From assembly GCA_910584865.1 (NCBI GenBank), contig CAJUCE010000036.1:1-55452 (forward strand): 55,452 nucleotides of DNA, in the 5' to 3' direction. This document shows, piece by piece, positions 42,569 to 50,968 of this stretch. This stretch comes from an uncultured Acetatifactor sp. (GTDB taxonomy: Bacteria; Bacillota; Clostridia; Lachnospirales; Lachnospiraceae). Under the pieces are notes generated by a model. That model was not told the origin of the DNA. It did not search any database and saw only the letters and a list, made by a program, of their open reading frames with translations. The position numbers and the translations under genes were made by a program. The first letter of the stretch is position 1, and the number at the start of each line of letters is the position of its first letter.

Positions 42569-43159
42569 CTATATCAATGGATTTTGCGGCTTAAAAGATG
42601 TATCTTGTAGGTCAAAATGCTCATTCAGAGTATGGAGATAATAAGCGTTCATGCTGACATAAGGGCATGCAAGAAATATAGTTTTTCCGAGTATTTTGCT
42701 TTTCCCGATATGTATGTCCATCTGGGATAAGAGGTCCATGCCAATGAGTATATTGCCGCTCCTGTCATAACTGATTTTTACGGAGTCCTTTTTTAGACAG
42801 ATTCCCTCGAAATCAATCTCAAGATCTTTATGTTCGAAAGTTACGGACTGAAGTTCCATATATTTTCCTGTTTTAAATTTTTCTTTGTCTGCTTCACGTT
42901 TTTCTTTTGAATCATTGACTCCGAAGGATATTTCCTTTCTGATTGAGGGATCAGCACAATCAGATAGTTTCATCAGCCAGGCTTTTTCATTTGAAATACC
43001 CAGCTTTCTGATTGGTATGGATGTGTAGGGGCATCCGGTATCGATTTTGACGTTTATATGCCCAATTTTTGTGATATCCAGACTTTTTATCGTCATATTC
43101 ACATCAGCCCTTATTTCGTTCCGGTGGTTTAGTTCAAGCAGGATAAAATTATTCTTCAT
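42569..43159 (-). CDS. Retropepsin-like aspartic protease
   Basis: A 196-aa protein; the minus-strand ATG ends at 43159 with GGAGGGGG spaced ~9 bases upstream, overlapping its small partner by 11 bases. Residues ~32-45 read INVKIDTGCPYTSIP, the DTG active-site loop of retropepsin-type aspartic proteases. Further on ILIGMDLLSQMDIHIG matches the conserved I-L-G-x-D-L-L-like helix/loop of that fold. One DTG loop per chain implies an active homodimer. A ~50-residue charged insertion (KEKREADKEKFKTGK) sits mid-protein. No signal peptide, so it is cytoplasmic. It lies divergent to the MBL-protease-ATPase operon of island 2. Function and substrate unknown. Confidence 0.7.
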   Translation of the reverse strand: MKNNFILLELNHRNEIRADVNMTIKSLDITKIGHINVKIDTGCPYTSIPIRKLGISNEKAWLMKLSDCADPSIRKEISFGVNDSKEKREADKEKFKTGKYMELQSVTFEHKDLEIDFEGICLKKDSVKISYDRSGNILIGMDLLSQMDIHIGKSKILGKTIFLACPYVSMNAYYLHTLNEHFDLQDTSFKPQNPLI

Positions 43160-43406
43160 AGTAGATATCCCCCTCCAGTTCAAGGCTGTCATTATAGACG
43201 GGACATACTACATTGCCCTGAGTGAATAATTTATCAGACTCCGCATTTGTTTCCTTGCCGATGAACTGTACGGTATAGTTTGCGGTATTTTTGTTTTTTA
43301 CGAGTAATATCCATGTGTCATATATGTTGCTGAGCTGGTTTTTATCGCAAATCTCCATACCGATATATAAATCTTCTATTTTAAATTTGGTTCCGGTTGA
43401 GGTCAT
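43149..43406 (-). CDS. Small partner of the aspartic protease
   Basis: An 85-aa protein. The ATG (complement of 43404-43406) has AAAGGAAAGGAG upstream; longer in-frame starts lack a site. Sequence features: KFKIEDLYIGMEICDKNQLSNIYDTWILLV and NYTVQFIGKE, likely a small beta-barrel/SH3-like fold, with acidic C-terminus (LELEGDIYYEE). The DNA encoding its C-terminus overlaps the protease start. Could be a regulator, adaptor or inhibitor of the protease. No family recognised. Confidence 0.6.
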   Translation of the reverse strand: MTSTGTKFKIEDLYIGMEICDKNQLSNIYDTWILLVKNKNTANYTVQFIGKETNAESDKLFTQGNVVCPVYNDSLELEGDIYYEE

Positions 43407-43431
43407 TGGGCTGTCTCCTTTCCTTTCTTTT

Positions 43432-43460
43432 AGTATAACCTTATGCCTTGGAAAATACAA
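43432..43460 (-). promoter_or_regulatory. Promoter of the aspartic-protease operon
   Basis: On the minus strand: TTGTAT (complement of 43455-43460), a 17-bp spacer, then TATACT (complement of 43432-43437). It lies 26 bases upstream of the small partner start codon. Confidence 0.6.
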
Positions 43461-43562
43461 ATAGAAATTTCAAATCTTTATGCGCTTCGCGAATGACACA
43501 TCCTGATTTGTCAAAAAGTAATATATTGATACACATATTGATAATTAATGACTAAATTTTAG

Positions 43563-43590
43563 TTGGATAACTGACAAAATGTGATATACT
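43563..43590 (+). promoter_or_regulatory. Promoter of the MBL-protease-ATPase operon
   Basis: TTGGAT (43563-43568), a 16-bp spacer and TATACT (43585-43590) with a TGn extension. Immediately upstream ACTAAA-T-TTTAGT (43551-43563) is a palindrome that could be an operator. The promoter is 65 bases before the MBL gene and divergent to the minus-strand promoter. Confidence 0.6.
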
Positions 43591-43654
43591 TGTATAAAAG
43601 GTATTAAAAGATAGATATATATTGAATTCAAATTGAAAATGTAGGTGAGAGAAC

Positions 43655-44902
43655 ATGGCTATAGAAATATGGATGACGAAGGCAGGGATAGGAGATTGCA
43701 TCTTAATAAGATGTGGCAAACAGAAGAAAAAGGTAAATATTCTTATTGATTCTGGGCAAGGAGCAAGTTCTTTTGAGCCTGTACTAAGGAGGATTATAAA
43801 AAATGATGAGAAGATTGATTTGCTCATTTTAACGCATGATGATAATGATCATGTGAAAGGTGCATGTAATTTATTGGAAAAAGTAAGCCGCATAGATAAA
43901 GGGATGGAAAATGAAGATATACCGACAGGACGTTTGTTTTCAAACCTAACAGAAGAGCAGATTTTGTTTAATTTTGGTGGCAATGGATCAGAGGCCTTAT
44001 TGGCGGCAAAAGATGTAAAAAAATTGGCTTACAATTTAAAGGATAAAATAGATTTTCACAAGTTAGGCTTTACTTTGGCCGATGATGAGGCAACTGATGA
44101 AAATCCAGTTCCCAATATATTGCAACTCCGGTGGGAAGTTGCAGATAACATATTGAGTAGCCAGGTCATACGAAAGCCGAAACGGGAAGAGTTAGAACCT
44201 GAAATGGAGCATTTGGAGATTGTAGTTTTAAGCCCCAGTCGAGAGACTTTGGCGAGATATATTGAAAGTGCCTGGAAAGAACTTAATAAAGAAGAATTAT
44301 TGAGTAGACGTGGGAAGAAAGAAGAGAGTGAATGGGAGAAGTCAATACAATATTGGTTTGATCATCCTATGCAGTTCGATAGTGATAGTAAAATGGCGAA
44401 CAATGCAAGCATAGCTTTTCTGTTGATATACGATGGTCATTATATGTTATTTTCCGGGGATGCGTCACCAGATCAAATGGTTGCGGCAGGCAAGGAGTAT
44501 TTACGGAGAACTGGCAGGGACGGGGAATCTTTAAAGTTGGACCTGATTAAATTGCCCCATCATGGAAGCAGTCATAACATAAGCGATGAATTTTTGCGTA
44601 CATTCCAGACAAAGAGATATCTTATCAGTACGAAAGGGCATGAAAGATATAAACATCCAGGAAAGGGAGCTTTAGCCTTAATTGCCTCTATGCTTGATTG
44701 TGAAGAAACTGCAGAAATATATTGCAATTATAATTGGTGGAGGAAAAAAGAAAGCTTTTGGTGGGCAGAGAGAAGGGAAGGAAACTGGAATCAAAATTGT
44801 TGTGTCTTAAAAGGAAGAGATGGGAGATTAAGGTCTTTGAACTTTTATCAGCTGGATACAGTTCCTATCAGGATTGATAATGATGTGTTGTTAGGCTCAT
44901 AA
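43655..44902 (+). CDS. Island 2: MBL-fold hydrolase (ComEC/Rec2-type)
   Basis: A 415-aa protein; GTAGGTGAGAG precedes the ATG. Metallo-beta-lactamase fold: GDCILIRCG...NILIDSGQG near the N-terminus; LLILTHDDNDHVKG with the HxxxDH ligand motif (His61, Asp/His following); MLFSGDASPDQM; KLPHHGSSHN (His302/303); STKGHERYKHPG. This arrangement is like the ComEC/Rec2 C-terminal nuclease and related MBL proteins in defence loci. Likely activity: metal-dependent hydrolysis of nucleic acid or nucleotide phosphodiester bonds. No membrane segments. First gene of a three-gene operon (23-bp gap to the next). Confidence 0.8.
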   Translation: MAIEIWMTKAGIGDCILIRCGKQKKKVNILIDSGQGASSFEPVLRRIIKNDEKIDLLILTHDDNDHVKGACNLLEKVSRIDKGMENEDIPTGRLFSNLTEEQILFNFGGNGSEALLAAKDVKKLAYNLKDKIDFHKLGFTLADDEATDENPVPNILQLRWEVADNILSSQVIRKPKREELEPEMEHLEIVVLSPSRETLARYIESAWKELNKEELLSRRGKKEESEWEKSIQYWFDHPMQFDSDSKMANNASIAFLLIYDGHYMLFSGDASPDQMVAAGKEYLRRTGRDGESLKLDLIKLPHHGSSHNISDEFLRTFQTKRYLISTKGHERYKHPGKGALALIASMLDCEETAEIYCNYNWWRKKESFWWAERREGNWNQNCCVLKGRDGRLRSLNFYQLDTVPIRIDNDVLLGS

Positions 44903-44925
44903 AATTTTAAAGGGGATTTTGAAGC

Positions 44926-46368
44926 ATGAAAATACAGGATATGTGTAAATATGAAAAAGATATCAAAAAATATTCTGTACGTTTACAGGATGCTGGTACA
45001 GGTGAAAGTGGATCGGGTTTCGTGTTGGCATATCATGAGAGCAAATATGTTTATATTTTTACGGCCTTGCATGTTGTACTTGGTACGCTTACTAAAGTAG
45101 GGAGAGATTTAAATGGTGACTGGAATGGAAGTCATTTTGTTTGTAAAGGTAATGAAATAGAATATTGTACGCTTTATCAAGAATTAGATGAGGGATATCT
45201 TGAATATAAAACAGAGGAAGAGATTAAAGAAATTGTATATAAAATTGATGCAGATGTCCGGAATGATAACAAAAAGCGGAATAAGGATATCGCAGTATTG
45301 CGTATTCACAAAGAAAAGTTTAGTTATGATAGTATATTTGAAGAGAAACTTTATTGCATAGAAGAGGAAAAGCTTTCGGATGATTTCCCATTCATTGGGA
45401 TTGGTTTTCCAAACGGAAAGGACATTGCTTTAAAACTTGAAGGAAGAAGTAAAAGATGGAATAAAAGCAACAAGTTAAGAGATTGCCAGGCAGTAGGAAT
45501 GGATTCCGAATTTTTGGAAAAAATGAAAGGATTCTCCGGGACAGGACTTGTTACGGACTATATGGGAAGGTTGATATTTGCAGGACTTGTGGTTTCTTGT
45601 GATTATGATGAAAGGCATCAAATTTTTTATGCAGTAGGGACATCAGAAATAGTATCAAAAATGAAAACGAAAGGTTGGGAGGCACCTAAATTATATGGAA
45701 AAGGGATGCCTCCAGAGAATTTTCTTGAAAAGGTTTGTTGTTTTGAAGATGATTTAGAGTATATGGAATTACCAGTAAAAAGGGGATTAACGGGCATTTT
45801 TGTGGAAATAGATAAGGAGAATAAGCCTAATATATTGGCTGAAAAGGAGCCCTTTTATGATATCCCTAAATGTACAAGTGAAAGAATAGCATGTCCTATT
45901 TATTGGAAAGGGAGATACTGGATATTATATATTTATAGGGCTGTTCGTAACTTAATGGAGGGTAATCAATATATCAATATTAATGGTGATAAACTGAAAA
46001 TAGGATATATTTGTACAGAAGGGGATGGGCAAGCAGAGATAAGTGCAGTAATTGCTTCTGCGATTAGAAAAAACATACTTGGTCAACAGATAAAAGGAAA
46101 TTGTATATTGGTTTGGCAAAGCGAGAAGAATCCAGATAGAATGATATTCCAAAAGAGAAAGTTTAAAAATATTGTGCAAAGTATTGCGGAGAGTTCTGAG
46201 AGCGTAAAGCTTAAAATGGCAGGATATGATCTGTTAGATGGGGAAATGAAAACGAAAAATTATGGTATATTTCATATAAAGTACTTGCTGGAGCAACTGG
46301 ATCAATGTCAATCAATGGATGAAGTTAATGTTAGGGTTGGGGAGGTTTTGGAATATGTTTGGCAATAA
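44926..46368 (+). CDS. Island 2: trypsin-like serine protease with unknown C-terminus
   Basis: A 480-aa protein; AAAGGGGATTTTGAAGC precedes the ATG. The first ~230 residues are a chymotrypsin-fold protease: SGSGFVLAY, TALHVV (His49), NKDIAVLRI (Asp121) and GFSGTGLV (Ser204), giving an intact catalytic triad. No signal peptide, so it acts in the cytoplasm. The C-terminal ~245 residues (LPVKRGLTGIFVEID, CPIYWKGRYWILYIYRAV, AEISAVIASAIRKNI) resemble no family I can name and could be an effector-coupling domain of an ABC three-component system. Overlaps the ATPase gene by 14 bases at its end, implying one complex. Confidence 0.8.
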   Translation: MKIQDMCKYEKDIKKYSVRLQDAGTGESGSGFVLAYHESKYVYIFTALHVVLGTLTKVGRDLNGDWNGSHFVCKGNEIEYCTLYQELDEGYLEYKTEEEIKEIVYKIDADVRNDNKKRNKDIAVLRIHKEKFSYDSIFEEKLYCIEEEKLSDDFPFIGIGFPNGKDIALKLEGRSKRWNKSNKLRDCQAVGMDSEFLEKMKGFSGTGLVTDYMGRLIFAGLVVSCDYDERHQIFYAVGTSEIVSKMKTKGWEAPKLYGKGMPPENFLEKVCCFEDDLEYMELPVKRGLTGIFVEIDKENKPNILAEKEPFYDIPKCTSERIACPIYWKGRYWILYIYRAVRNLMEGNQYININGDKLKIGYICTEGDGQAEISAVIASAIRKNILGQQIKGNCILVWQSEKNPDRMIFQKRKFKNIVQSIAESSESVKLKMAGYDLLDGEMKTKNYGIFHIKYLLEQLDQCQSMDEVNVRVGEVLEYVWQ

Positions 46369-49300
46369 TAATTGGACAAAAAGGGAAATACCGTCAGAGG
46401 TAATGATAAAAAGTATGGAGAAAGTAAAGGGTTATTATTACAGACGTTTAAATACTATGCATGATAACTATGCACATATATTTGTGTGCGAAATGAAAGA
46501 CGAAAAAGACCTTGTAGAAAATTGGAATAATATTGTAAACCTTATTGCTGTCTATGTCCAAAGTGAAGTTGAAAATTTACTGCAAAGAAGTAATTTTTAT
46601 ATTTGGTTTTTCTGTAGCGGAGAGATAACGCCGACTTTACGAAAGAAGATAGAAGATGATACATATTCTTCAAAGAAATATGTTGTTGAGGAAGAAGTGT
46701 TAAAAAGTGAGAAAGAGCGAATAGAGATAGTTGAAAAGCGGCTATTTTCATACGGATTTGCAAAGCAAAATGTAAGTGGAAAAATGATACAGAAAGTTGT
46801 TATGAAAAATTTTCGTACCTTTAAGGGAGAAAGGGTATTTGATTTTTCTAATGGAGAAAAACCTGCCCGGCTAATTGTCTTGTTTGCTCCAAATGGAATG
46901 GGTAAGACAAGCTTTTTTGATGGTATAGAGTGGGTATTTACGGAAACGGTTGACCGTTTTGGAAAGCTTGGAAATAAGAGTGTAGATGGTTCGATTTTAA
47001 AAAATACAGAAGCAAATGAAGCAGGAGAAGAGGCAGTCGTTACTATATATACGGAAAAGGGAGAATGGGTAAAGAGGAAAGTATCCGGATTAAATAATAA
47101 AACCAAAAAAGATACTGGAAAAGGAAATTTTTCATGTTCCAAAGTCTGTAGTTTGGAACCAGTAATAGGAAACAATGGAATATGGGCAAATCTTTTGTTA
47201 CAGCATCATAAGATTGATGGTTTTATTGCGGCAGCAAATCCGCAACAGTTATATAAAGAGTGGTGTAGCCTTTGGGATCCCACTGGTGAAGAGAGAAGTC
47301 ATTTCGAAATAAGTTACAAAGAAGTGAAAACAAGGAAGAAGACTCTGGAGGATGCGACAAAGAAGTATAACGAGCTAAGTGTTGAGCATGATAAAGTAAA
47401 GAAAAAAAGGGACTTTGTAGAAAAACTGGCAGATGATATAGAAAAATTTAACAGACTGGCTAATGGGGACGAATTGGCGCTTCCAGATTTTTCTTTTATT
47501 ACTCCAGGTGAATATTTGAAATGGAGCAATGGAATCGACCAACGCATAGATGCTTATGGGGTAAGGAATGATAGAATTGAACAGGAATTGCTTTATGCTG
47601 TTACAAGTTTGGAAACTGATGTAAATAACTACAAGAGTCTTGTTGAGAAGAAGAAAGCATTTGATAGTAAACTATTGGAAGCAAAAGATAAAATTGAACG
47701 TTACCAAAAAAAGAAAGAAATTCTGGCATTGGAGACCGATTCAGAAAAGCAAAAAGCGAGTTTAGAAAAGGCACTGGAAGGTTTATATTTGATAGGTAGT
47801 AATTCTAATCAGTATGAAGAAATAAGAACTTATTTTGAAGTTTTTCCGAGACAGCCAATTTTACAGAATCTTATTGAGGAAGCACAAGATAAGTTATCTT
47901 CGTCCAGAAGACAGCAGGAAGTTATAAGTGTGGACTTACATAATAAAAAGATAGCGGTTGAAGAAAAAAAGGAATATAAGATATTATCTGAACATTTGGA
48001 TAACATTCAACAGTTAGAAATAGAAAAGATAGAATTAGAAAAAAGTATTGCTGTTGCCCAAAATCAAATGGCGGAAACTAAGGGGAAAATATCGGAATAT
48101 GTGTTGAGGCAAGAAGAACTCCGAAAAAAGTTTTTCCAATCTTTTGAAGAATTATTTGAAAGGTTCCGTACATCAAATTTGCAATGCAAGGAAGAAGTAG
48201 TACCACTTGAAAGTATTCGTGTTTTTCTTGCAGAGGAGTTTCATAAATATTCTGAAATTGACCAGGAGATTAGGCGGATTGACCAGAGCATTTTGAATGA
48301 AGAAAATATGGGAATTCAGCTACAACAAATACTAGAGAAGGTACGCAATTTGATCGAGCAGCAGCAGATGAAAACGTGTCCGGTATGCCATACTTCATTT
48401 GGTGATTCAGATATTTTGATGCAGAGTACATATTATACGAATTCAGCAGAAGGCGAAAAGCTGAAGCGGCGGCGAGAGGAAGAGAAAAGAAAGCTTGATG
48501 AAAAGAAAGAGCTAATTGAAGGATATAGAATTCAATATAATTTGCAGTTGGAAGCTCTTATAGCCGAAATAGAAATGATAATAATAAATGAAAGGGAACT
48601 ATTGGAAAGTACTCAGAAATCATGCAATGAGCTTCAGATTTTATTAGGAAATAAAGAGGCCGCTATCTCACAGATAAGTGAAATGGACCAACGGAATGGT
48701 ATATATGTAGTATACTCAAAGGAAGGAATTGATAGTTGGTATGATAGCTGGAGTAAAAGACAAAGAGCAGAAATACAGGTTTTGGAAAAACAGTTTGAAG
48801 AATTGGCAGTAAAAATAGCATATGAACAGGGACAGATAGCAGAACTAGAAGAGACTTTAAAGAAAAATGAGGCTATAATTTTAAATGTAGAGTCTTTTTT
48901 CAAAGAGTATTTTGATGTAATACAGAATCTAAAGGATTATATTACAAAGTATTCTTATGAAGAACTTCGAAATCAAATTTATGAAATGGAACGGAAAAAA
49001 GAAATACTGTCTGACGAGTTAATGAAGTATAAGGCAGATTTAACAGCTTATCAGGATATTTCAGAATCCTTGCAAGAGGTTTATGCAGAACAGAAAGAAT
49101 CAATACAAGCTGACATTAGAAATATCATGGAAGAAGAAAATATTATAGCAGAGCGAATAAAAAAGTCTGTCTTTATGCCAATGGAAAATGAAGAATTAGA
49201 GACTGCAATTAGTAGTGACTGGAAAGAACAGGTGAAACAAAAGGAAGAACAACTGAGGAATGAGAAAGATAGTATAATGAAAGCATTAGGTATTTTAAAT

Positions 49301-49915
49301 CAGATGAAATATAATAGAGAAATTGAAAACTATTTTCAAAAGAATAAGGAAATGGCTCAACAGATAGAAGAAAGTGGTAAAGAAAAAAAGCAAAGGGAAG
49401 AGGAATTGAAGAAAGCAGAAAGGGAATATAAAAATTCTAGAGATAAGATTGAAAAAAATCTGAAACAGTTTTTTAATGAGTTTCAAATAAGTGATTTATA
49501 TGAGAAACTTGAGCCACACGATACATTGAGGACGCTTACCTGTGAATTTGGATTTAATGAGGACGATAAGCCGGAACTTACATTCAAAGTGATAGGAAAA
49601 GATGATAAGCCATATGCCCCGGAATGGTATTTAAGCACTGCGCAGTTAAATGTGGTAGCCTTTTCTGTTTTCTTAGGGAGGGCTTTACAGACAATGGAAA
49701 CACCGCTAGAGAGTATTTTTATTGACGATCCAGTGGGGCATTTCGATGAAATGAATGTTGTTTGTTTTGTTGATTTATTACGGAATATAGTAGAAAATAC
49801 GGAAAAACAGTTAATAATTTCAACTCATGAAGAAAGAGTTTTTGGTTTGATTCAGCGCAAATTACCAAAAGACGAATATCCGGTATGCTATATTGATTTT
49901 CGGAAAGACATTTAA
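46355..49915 (+). CDS. Island 2: SMC/Rad50-like ATPase with N-terminal middle-component-like domain
   Basis: 1186 residues. ATG 46355 follows GGGGAGG; an in-frame ATG at 46319 has no site. Residues ~1-135 form a separate domain (YYYRRLNTMHDNYAHIFVCEM, NFYIWFFCSGEITPTLRKKIE, YSSKKYVVEEE) resembling the middle component of ABC three-component conflict systems. From ~145 follows a Rad50-type ABC head: VVMKNFRTFKGERVFDFS, Walker A APNGMGKTS (Lys184), Q-loop region LLQHHKIDGF, long coiled coils, a zinc-hook-like CPVC at 675-678, and the C-terminal head with STAQLNVVAFSVFLGRAL and IFIDDPVGHFDEMN (Walker B). A DNA-sensing ATPase is the likely role, controlling the protease and MBL enzyme. Confidence 0.85.
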   Translation: MFGNNNWTKREIPSEVMIKSMEKVKGYYYRRLNTMHDNYAHIFVCEMKDEKDLVENWNNIVNLIAVYVQSEVENLLQRSNFYIWFFCSGEITPTLRKKIEDDTYSSKKYVVEEEVLKSEKERIEIVEKRLFSYGFAKQNVSGKMIQKVVMKNFRTFKGERVFDFSNGEKPARLIVLFAPNGMGKTSFFDGIEWVFTETVDRFGKLGNKSVDGSILKNTEANEAGEEAVVTIYTEKGEWVKRKVSGLNNKTKKDTGKGNFSCSKVCSLEPVIGNNGIWANLLLQHHKIDGFIAAANPQQLYKEWCSLWDPTGEERSHFEISYKEVKTRKKTLEDATKKYNELSVEHDKVKKKRDFVEKLADDIEKFNRLANGDELALPDFSFITPGEYLKWSNGIDQRIDAYGVRNDRIEQELLYAVTSLETDVNNYKSLVEKKKAFDSKLLEAKDKIERYQKKKEILALETDSEKQKASLEKALEGLYLIGSNSNQYEEIRTYFEVFPRQPILQNLIEEAQDKLSSSRRQQEVISVDLHNKKIAVEEKKEYKILSEHLDNIQQLEIEKIELEKSIAVAQNQMAETKGKISEYVLRQEELRKKFFQSFEELFERFRTSNLQCKEEVVPLESIRVFLAEEFHKYSEIDQEIRRIDQSILNEENMGIQLQQILEKVRNLIEQQQMKTCPVCHTSFGDSDILMQSTYYTNSAEGEKLKRRREEEKRKLDEKKELIEGYRIQYNLQLEALIAEIEMIIINERELLESTQKSCNELQILLGNKEAAISQISEMDQRNGIYVVYSKEGIDSWYDSWSKRQRAEIQVLEKQFEELAVKIAYEQGQIAELEETLKKNEAIILNVESFFKEYFDVIQNLKDYITKYSYEELRNQIYEMERKKEILSDELMKYKADLTAYQDISESLQEVYAEQKESIQADIRNIMEEENIIAERIKKSVFMPMENEELETAISSDWKEQVKQKEEQLRNEKDSIMKALGILNQMKYNREIENYFQKNKEMAQQIEESGKEKKQREEELKKAEREYKNSRDKIEKNLKQFFNEFQISDLYEKLEPHDTLRTLTCEFGFNEDDKPELTFKVIGKDDKPYAPEWYLSTAQLNVVAFSVFLGRALQTMETPLESIFIDDPVGHFDEMNVVCFVDLLRNIVENTEKQLIISTHEERVFGLIQRKLPKDEYPVCYIDFRKDI

Positions 49916-49970
49916 CATCAGGTAGATGATATAGTATTAAGCGGAAATGTCTCTGCTTATAGGTAACCAT

Positions 49971-50010
49971 AAATGCTGGTGCTTTGTCGAGAAAGGCATT
50001 TCTATTTTTT
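49971..50010 (+). terminator. Terminator candidate after island 2
   Basis: AAATGC (49971-49976) pairs with GCATTT (49996-50001) and is followed by CTATTTTTT. The stem is short and the loop 19 nt, so the call is tentative. Located 56 bases after the ATPase stop. Confidence 0.45.
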
Positions 50011-50134
50011 GTATGCAAAGCTATACGGAAGTTGTAGGATGTTTCGAGGGGATAGGGAAGCGATTCAGTCGTTTATTGGATAGGCGTGTATTTTGGATTG
50101 CGGGATAAGCGAAAAGGGGAGAAAATGCGGCATC

Positions 50135-50293
50135 ATGGAAACAAGTCGGAGCGTAGAAGACAGGGTAGGGAAATGGCTGGGTGAGAACGGATACGATTAT
50201 GAGGTGAGGACATACCGGCAGGGAGAGAATCCAGGGGACTGCGTGGAGAGGGAGAAGGAAACCAATAGGTCTGGCCATATAGAACCAGAATAA
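50135..50293 (+). CDS. Possible small protein (52 aa)
   Basis: The ATG at 50135 opens a 52-codon frame: METSRSVEDRVGKWLGENGYDYEV, then a charged tail. A weak ribosome site (GGGGAGA, 50116-50122) is 12 bases upstream. It has the composition of ICE backbone genes, but it could be a chance ORF. Confidence 0.35.
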   Translation: METSRSVEDRVGKWLGENGYDYEVRTYRQGENPGDCVEREKETNRSGHIEPE

Positions 50294-50335
50294 TAAAACT
50301 CATAATGTAAGGTACAAGATATATGGGTTATTGTA

Positions 50336-50364
50336 TTGACCGGAACTATATATTGTGCTAGACT
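50336..50364 (+). promoter_or_regulatory. Promoter P1 (paired with 54299-54327)
   Basis: TTGACC (50336-50341), 17-bp spacer, TAGACT (50359-50364). The spacer contains TATATATTGTGC, also found in the second promoter. Drives leader RNA copy 1. Confidence 0.7.
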
Positions 50365-50370
50365 GTACCT

Positions 50371-50460
50371 GTGATTGATTTTGTGCGTATATCGGAGGGA
50401 GGCATCCAGGTAGCGGCCGAAAGCCGCATTGCACACGTTGTTAAGGTTGTATGTATGTGT
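50371..50460 (+). ncRNA. Structured 5' leader, copy 1
   Basis: Starting at the expected transcription start: GTGATTGATTTTGTGCGTAT, then a closing stem TGTGC (50382-50386) with GCACA (50431-50435), enclosing a variable region and a hairpin GCGGC-CGAAA-GCCGC (50413-50427). Downstream CGTTGTTAAGGTTGTATG is conserved with copy 2. Precedes the zinc-ribbon genes at 50638 and 50969. Confidence 0.6.
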
Positions 50461-50637
50461 TGACGGCATATCTATGCGCTGATGAGAGCGCCCTGCCGTT
50501 TTCAGCAGCTGTAGGCTGGAATTATTGGAATTAGCAGGAGTGGCTTTGGCTCATGGGGGACCATGGGCGCCAGGAGACTGGAAAGGAGCCATTCCTGTTT
50601 TTTGTGCTGAAAAATAGGAAAGGATGGTGGAAGAAGA

Positions 50638-50841
50638 ATGGCAAAATTGAAGTGGCTGGACAAATGTTGCAACAAATGCGGGGACCAGCTCAACAGCTGG
50701 GACGCCCGGCTGTCAAAGGCCCTTGCGTACAGGTACCCATGCTGTGAAAACTGTATAGCCGCAGAGTACGACATGACAGCTGATGAACTGCGCGACCGGA
50801 TGGAGGATTATTTCGGGATACGCCCCTGCATGGGGATATGA
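50638..50841 (+). CDS. Small zinc-ribbon protein
   Basis: A 67-aa protein; GGAAAGGATGGTGGAAG lies upstream of the ATG. Two Cys pairs, CCNKCG (residues ~10-15) and CCENC (~35-39), form a zinc ribbon, followed by helix MTADELRDRMEDYFGIRPC. Likely binds nucleic acid or protein in the ICE replication/recombination region. First gene after leader copy 1. Family not recognised. Confidence 0.7.
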   Translation: MAKLKWLDKCCNKCGDQLNSWDARLSKALAYRYPCCENCIAAEYDMTADELRDRMEDYFGIRPCMGI

Positions 50842-50968
50842 CAGCATGGGGCGGGAAATGAAGGGGCATTTCCAGATGCCTGTACCTAATGGCAGCTGGA
50901 AATATCCCTGCCCTATGGCACTGTCCGGCCCTGCACGGGACTGCAAATACAAAATGGAGGAGAGCGGA

